Shown here one piece after another: positions 60,588 through 64,000 of a stretch of DNA of 64,000 nucleotides (the stretch's first letter is position 1; each line of letters opens with the position of its first letter). Source of the stretch: an uncultured Brachybacterium sp. (GTDB taxonomy: Bacteria; Actinomycetota; Actinomycetes; Actinomycetales; Dermabacteraceae). The position numbers and the translations under genes are program-made. Under the pieces are notes generated by a model. The model was not told the origin of the DNA. It did no database searches and worked only from the letters and a program-made list of their open reading frames with translations. Where the stretch lies: assembly GCF_947500705.1 (NCBI RefSeq), contig NZ_CANMSY010000010.1, positions 79,675 through 143,674 of the forward strand, read 5' to 3'.

Positions 60588-61184
60588 TTGAGAGCGAGAA
60601 ATGATCTCTCGTATGGACTCGCGCTTCAGGAGCGGCTCCCCCTGCCTGTCCGCCCCACTGCCGTGGACCTGACCCTCGGTGGCCAGAAGGGGCAACCTTT
60701 CGCCGACACTGAAGAGGTCCTCAGACGCAGGGACAACGGGCAGCCCCTCGACCGGATCGCCGAAGATCCCGGCTTCTCCCGCCGAGCCGTCCGCGGCCCC
60801 GAAGAGCGCCGACCGGCGGAAGCCTGCCGATCCATCGTCGACGACGGCGTTCCGATGGAGGCGCTCTCCGTCGCGCTCGGTCGTGGTACGACGTGGTTGC
60901 ACGGGCTCCTCGGCTGCCACGATCTTCAGCCCGAGACTCGGCCGGTGCAGACCATCTTTCGGCGCACGAGACGGGAGGTGCTCGAGTGGCCGCACGCGCG
61001 CTGCGCACTCCCTCTCTCGGTCGCTCGCGCGACCTCGACCCCCGGCACGACACTCGGGGTTCGCTCGATGGCTCGACTCGGAGGGGTGATGCTCACTACC
61101 CTCAAGCGGCACGAGCTTTCGCTCGTCGAGCAGCTGCCGGCTCCCGAATTGGTCATCACATGCTGTATGGTCAGTGCATGCTGA
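60588..61184 (+). CDS. Helix-turn-helix ORF, probably degenerate
   Basis: A 198-residue frame from TTG 60588 (GAGGAG 5 nt upstream). Two short stretches look like resolvase/invertase-type helix-turn-helix units: EVLRRRDNGQPLDRIAEDPG (then FSRRAVRG) and CRSIVDDGVPMEALSVALGR (then GTTWLHGLL). Cysteines and Arg are frequent in the rest, and the end overlaps cmtR, which suggests that only the middle part is genuine coding sequence. It could be the decayed remnant of a serine recombinase or an orphan regulator. It lies directly after a tRNA gene and before the metal-resistance cluster. Confidence 0.35.
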   Translation: MRARNDLSYGLALQERLPLPVRPTAVDLTLGGQKGQPFADTEEVLRRRDNGQPLDRIAEDPGFSRRAVRGPEERRPAEACRSIVDDGVPMEALSVALGRGTTWLHGLLGCHDLQPETRPVQTIFRRTRREVLEWPHARCALPLSVARATSTPGTTLGVRSMARLGGVMLTTLKRHELSLVEQLPAPELVITCCMVSAC

Positions 61185-61558
61185 CTAAAGCTTCGCGTCT
61201 TGAGGTCATGAATCGGCTCGGCCGGGCCATGGCCGACCCCACTCGTTCCCGCATCCTGCTGTCCCTCCTCGACCATCCCGGCTATACCGCGGTACTGGCG
61301 GAGGAGTTGTCGCTGACCCGTACGAACGTATCCAATCACCTCTCCTGCCTGCGCGGCTGCGGCATCGTGGTCGCATCCCCCGAGGGGCGACGCACGCGCT
61401 ATGAGATCGCAGACGCGCACCTGACCAAGGCGCTCTCGGTCCTGGTCGATACCGTGCTCGCGGTTGACGACGGCCTTCCGTGCACTGACGAGGACTGTGA
61501 CGTCCCGCTGTGCTGCGACGCGTCCGTTGAGGTGCGCTCCGAGGCGGGTGCGCGATGA
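61178..61558 (+). CDS. cmtR: CmtR-type cadmium/lead-sensing ArsR family repressor
   Basis: A 126-residue winged-helix repressor. Cys57 and Cys61 in NHLSCLRGCG, plus Cys102 in GLPC, fall on exactly the positions that bind Cd(II)/Pb(II) in M. tuberculosis CmtR. The recognition helix is LTRTNVSNHLSCLRG. The tail has extra Cys (DEDCDVPLCCD). ATG 61178 is preceded by two CATGCTG repeats (61159-61165, 61177-61183), the second overlapping the start; they may be part of the operator. Its stop overlaps the P-type ATPase start (ATGA, 61555-61558). Without metal it should repress the cluster. Confidence 0.93.
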   Translation: MLTKASRLEVMNRLGRAMADPTRSRILLSLLDHPGYTAVLAEELSLTRTNVSNHLSCLRGCGIVVASPEGRRTRYEIADAHLTKALSVLVDTVLAVDDGLPCTDEDCDVPLCCDASVEVRSEAGAR

Positions 61559-63591
61559 GCGACGACTGCTGCGGTCCCGAGAAGCCCGCACCCCCCGTGG
61601 CCCCAGTGGTGGAAGATGCATGCTGCGGAAGCAGTGGTCCGCCGGAGGCGCTCGAGCTCGAAGAGCCCACACCGTGGTGGCGCGATCGTGCGCTGATGCT
61701 GCCGGTCGCGTCCGGTGTCTTGTGGGTAGTGGGGCTCTTGATCGGTTGGGCAGGGCTCAGCACGGCCGGTCTCGCGGCCCACGTTCTCGCCCTGCTGGCC
61801 GGGGCCTGGACCTTCGTCCCCGGCACTTTGCGTCGCCTGGTGCAGGGCCGTGGACGCGGTCGGCTCGGTGTGGGCCTGTTGATGACCATTGCCGCGCTCG
61901 GTGCGGTGCTGTTAGGGCACATCGGCGAAGCCGCCGCATTGGCGTTCCTGTTCTCCCTCGCAGAGGCGCTCGAGGACCGGTCGATGGATCGTGCGAAGCA
62001 GGGCCTGCGGGCACTGCTCGCGCTCATCCCCGAAACTGCTCGCGTCTCACGCCCGGGAGGAGGATCTCAGACCATCGCGGCTGCGGAGGTCCGCTGCGAC
62101 GACGTGCTCCTGCTCGGCGCGGGCGACAAGGTAGCCACGGACGGGGTCATCGTCTCCGGGCGCTCCTGGGTGGATACCTCCGCGATCACGGGCGAGTCCA
62201 TACCGGTCGAGGTCGGCCCTGGGGATGAGGTGCATGCAGGTTCGGTCAACGGCTCGGGCTCGCTATCGCTGCGTGCCACGGCTGACGGTCGAGACAACTC
62301 GCTGACCCAGATCGTGCGCCTGGTCGAGCAGGCCCACGCCGCCAAGGGTGAACGTGCGCGCCTCGCTGATCGCATCGCCCGTCCCCTCGTCCCCGTGGTG
62401 CTGATCGTCGCCGCACTGGTCGCACTGATCGGCGTCCTCACCGGAGAACCGGCGATCTGGATCGAGCGTGCCCTGGTGGTGCTCGTCGCCGCGTCGCCCT
62501 GCGCGTTGGCGATCGCCGTGCCGGTGACGGTGATCTCCTCGATCGGCTCCGCGAGCAAGCTCGGTGTGGTCATCAAGTCCGGCGCCGCCTTCGAGCAGCT
62601 GGGGACGATCCGCACTGTTGCACTGGACAAGACCGGGACGCTCACCCGCAACGAACCCAGGGTCGTGGATGTCGCCACAAGCGAGGGCCGCAGCCGTGAG
62701 GAGGTCCTCGCAGCGGCCGCTGCTCTCGAATCCGCCAGCGCTCACCCCCTCGCCACCGCCATCCTCGCCGCAACCGATACCACGGTGGACGCCGACGATG
62801 TCCAGGAAACCCCCGGACACGGCATCACCGGCAACATCGGTGGCCGGTTGATGCGCGTAGGAAGTCCCCGCTGGATCTCCCCTGGCCAGCTCGAGAACCG
62901 TACTCGCGAGATGGCCGCAGGTGGAATGAGCGTCGTCATGGTCGAGGAGGAAGGCCAGGTGATCGGCGCTGTCGGCATCCGCGACGAGCTGCGCCCGGAA
63001 GCTGCCGCGACGGTTGCTGCGCTGCACGCCCAGGGCATTCGCACGGTCATGCTCACCGGCGACAACACCCTGACCGCTCGCGCGATCGCGGCGGAGGCCG
63101 GTATCGAGGAAGTTCATGCCGAGCAGCTGCCCGCCGACAAGGCCGCCCACGTCCGTCGCCTCTCGGAGCAGGCCCCGACCGCGATGATCGGAGACGGCAT
63201 CAACGATGCGCCCGCCCTCGCGTCAGCGACCGTGGGCATCGCGATGGGAGCGACCGGCACGGCAGCAGCGGTCGAGTCGGCCGACGTCGCCTTCACCGGC
63301 ACGGACCTGCGACAGATCCCCGCCGCTCTGGCACATGCTCGCCGGGGCCGCCGCATCATGACCGGGAACATCGCCCTCGCGCTGGCGATCATCGTGGTGC
63401 TGTTCCCCCTGGCATTGTTCGGGGTGCTGGGTCTGGCCGCGGTGGTGCTCGTGCACGAGGTCGCCGAAGTCGTGGTGATCGCCAACGGCATGCGGGCCGC
63501 ACGCACCAAAGGGGTGGGCGCGCAGGAGCCGTCCAGGCCGATCCGGCAGGATCTGCGCGAGACGTCGACTGTGGGAGGACCCGCCGCATGA
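61555..63591 (+). CDS. Heavy-metal translocating P-type ATPase (Cd/Zn/Pb type)
   Basis: A 678-residue exporter. Instead of a ferredoxin-like metal domain, the N-terminus has two CC sites (Cys5-Cys6 and Cys23-Cys24, in DDCCGPE and DACCGSS). Then come membrane helices, the actuator TGES, the transport motif SPCALAIAVP, phosphorylation DKTGTLT, SAHPLA, the nucleotide-binding GDG-containing region (IGDGINDAPAL) and two final helices. The sequence and CmtR linkage match CtpG-like metal exporters of mycobacteria; likely Cd(II), Pb(II) or Zn(II). Start overlaps cmtR and end overlaps the next gene, each as ATGA. Confidence 0.92.
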   Translation: MSDDCCGPEKPAPPVAPVVEDACCGSSGPPEALELEEPTPWWRDRALMLPVASGVLWVVGLLIGWAGLSTAGLAAHVLALLAGAWTFVPGTLRRLVQGRGRGRLGVGLLMTIAALGAVLLGHIGEAAALAFLFSLAEALEDRSMDRAKQGLRALLALIPETARVSRPGGGSQTIAAAEVRCDDVLLLGAGDKVATDGVIVSGRSWVDTSAITGESIPVEVGPGDEVHAGSVNGSGSLSLRATADGRDNSLTQIVRLVEQAHAAKGERARLADRIARPLVPVVLIVAALVALIGVLTGEPAIWIERALVVLVAASPCALAIAVPVTVISSIGSASKLGVVIKSGAAFEQLGTIRTVALDKTGTLTRNEPRVVDVATSEGRSREEVLAAAAALESASAHPLATAILAATDTTVDADDVQETPGHGITGNIGGRLMRVGSPRWISPGQLENRTREMAAGGMSVVMVEEEGQVIGAVGIRDELRPEAAATVAALHAQGIRTVMLTGDNTLTARAIAAEAGIEEVHAEQLPADKAAHVRRLSEQAPTAMIGDGINDAPALASATVGIAMGATGTAAAVESADVAFTGTDLRQIPAALAHARRGRRIMTGNIALALAIIVVLFPLALFGVLGLAAVVLVHEVAEVVVIANGMRAARTKGVGAQEPSRPIRQDLRETSTVGGPAA

Positions 63592-64000
63592 GCAGGAGCA
63601 CGAAATTCACCCTGGCACTGATCGCAGCAGCTGCGCTGGTCTTCGCCGGGTTCGTCATCTTCCTCAACCCCGACGAGCAGGAATCGGCGCCGGCCGAGGG
63701 CACGGGTTCCGCGTCGGCCCAGCTCGTGCGCGAAGACAGTCCCACGCTGTCCGAGGGCAGCAGCGACGTCGTCTTCGTGGAGTACCTCGACTTCGAATGT
63801 GAAGCCTGTCTATCCCTGTATCCCGCGGTCGAGGAGATCCGCGCCGAGTACGGCGACCGCGTGACCTTCGTGGTGCGGTATCTGCCGCTGCACGGAAATT
63901 CTGTCGAAGCCGCCAAGGCGGCCGAGGCCGCCGGAGAGCAGGGCGAGTTCGAGGCCATGTACAAGGCGCTGTTCGACAACGCGGCCGAGTGGAGTCACCA
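63588..64000 (+). CDS. Thioredoxin-fold (DsbA-like) membrane-anchored protein, 3' end outside window
   Basis: The first 137 residues are seen. A signal anchor (FTLALIAAAALVFAGFVIFL, residues 7-26) is followed by a Ser/Glu-rich linker and a thioredoxin fold with active site FECEACLSLYP (CEAC) and VVRYLPLHGNS (cis-Pro region). This is the DsbA/thiol:disulfide interchange type found beside metal-resistance genes, often with a CcdA or VKOR partner, which would lie beyond the window. Its ATG at 63588 overlaps the ATPase stop (ATGA). It faces the cell exterior. Confidence 0.87.
   Translation, partial: MSRSTKFTLALIAAAALVFAGFVIFLNPDEQESAPAEGTGSASAQLVREDSPTLSEGSSDVVFVEYLDFECEACLSLYPAVEEIRAEYGDRVTFVVRYLPLHGNSVEAAKAAEAAGEQGEFEAMYKALFDNAAEWSH

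Noticed and set aside
61149-61171. TTGGTC...TATGGT as cmtR promoter
   Set aside because: The spacing is only 11 nt, too short for a -35/-10 pair.

Overview
The window is 64 kb of high-GC chromosome from an actinobacterium, most likely Micrococcales (Dermabacteraceae/Brachybacterium-like). That placement is inferred from gene content and order, not from a database search. The supporting signs are families largely confined to Actinobacteria (DUF5703, DUF4191, DUF3052, DUF3145, polyphosphate glucokinase, CmtR), an aceE-fabD-fabH-acpP-fabF-DUF3145 block that I recall from Streptomyces and relatives, glnE beside a second glutamine synthetase, frequent GTG starts, and many 4-nt ATGA/GTGA overlaps between genes of one operon.

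Layout. 0.1-3.7 kb: a very acidic small protein, a DUF5703 protein, a lone prepilin-peptidase-like protein, two overlapping SPOUT RNA methyltransferases and tRNA-Leu. 3.8-9.9 kb: the leftward operon alaS-ruvX-mltG-aroE, preceded by rpsD and rarA. 11.5-16.1 kb: a patatin-like lipase with an apparently leaderless promoter, pyrD, two small membrane proteins, pepA. 16.3-23.8 kb: lipoate metabolism, with lpdA-sucB, an opposing membrane-anchored pseudokinase-like protein, then lipB-lipA-DUF4191. 24-28.5 kb: an RDD protein, glnA, a MarR/LLM-oxidoreductase divergent pair with a palindromic operator candidate, and a [2Fe-2S] ferredoxin. 28.5-36.1 kb: an accessory stretch holding a LuxR-type regulator broken by an in-frame amber codon, a small MFS-like fragment, two membrane proteins, a YCII protein and a TetR-ABC exporter operon. 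36.4-42 kb: a PD-(D/E)XK nuclease-like protein, glnE and a second glutamine synthetase. 42-48 kb: tandem paralogous lipoproteins, panB, map, ppgK, RNase P RNA and yaaA. 48-51.6 kb: sufS-sufU-Nif3, tRNA-Val, DUF3052. 51.9-59.1 kb: aceE and the type II fatty acid synthesis cluster. 59.2-60.5 kb: def, an OsmC protein, tRNA-Asn and tRNA-Met/Ile2. 60.6-64 kb: a degenerate-looking helix-turn-helix ORF and a cmtR / metal P-type ATPase / thioredoxin-fold cluster that starts right behind a tRNA gene, as an integrated island would; it runs off the window edge.

Functionally, the pyruvate and 2-oxoglutarate dehydrogenase components (aceE, sucB, lpdA) sit with the lipoate genes they need. aceE is followed by the fatty acid genes that use acetyl-CoA. 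Nitrogen assimilation is represented by two glutamine synthetases and the adenylyltransferase GlnE. No CRISPR array, insertion sequence, rRNA or recognisable anti-phage system was found. The observations most worth following are the amber-interrupted LuxR gene, the pseudokinase-like protein, the 11-bp-period repeats before aceE and near 23.9 kb, the rpsD leader, the 55-bp inverted repeat behind fabF, and the boundary of the metal-resistance cluster.
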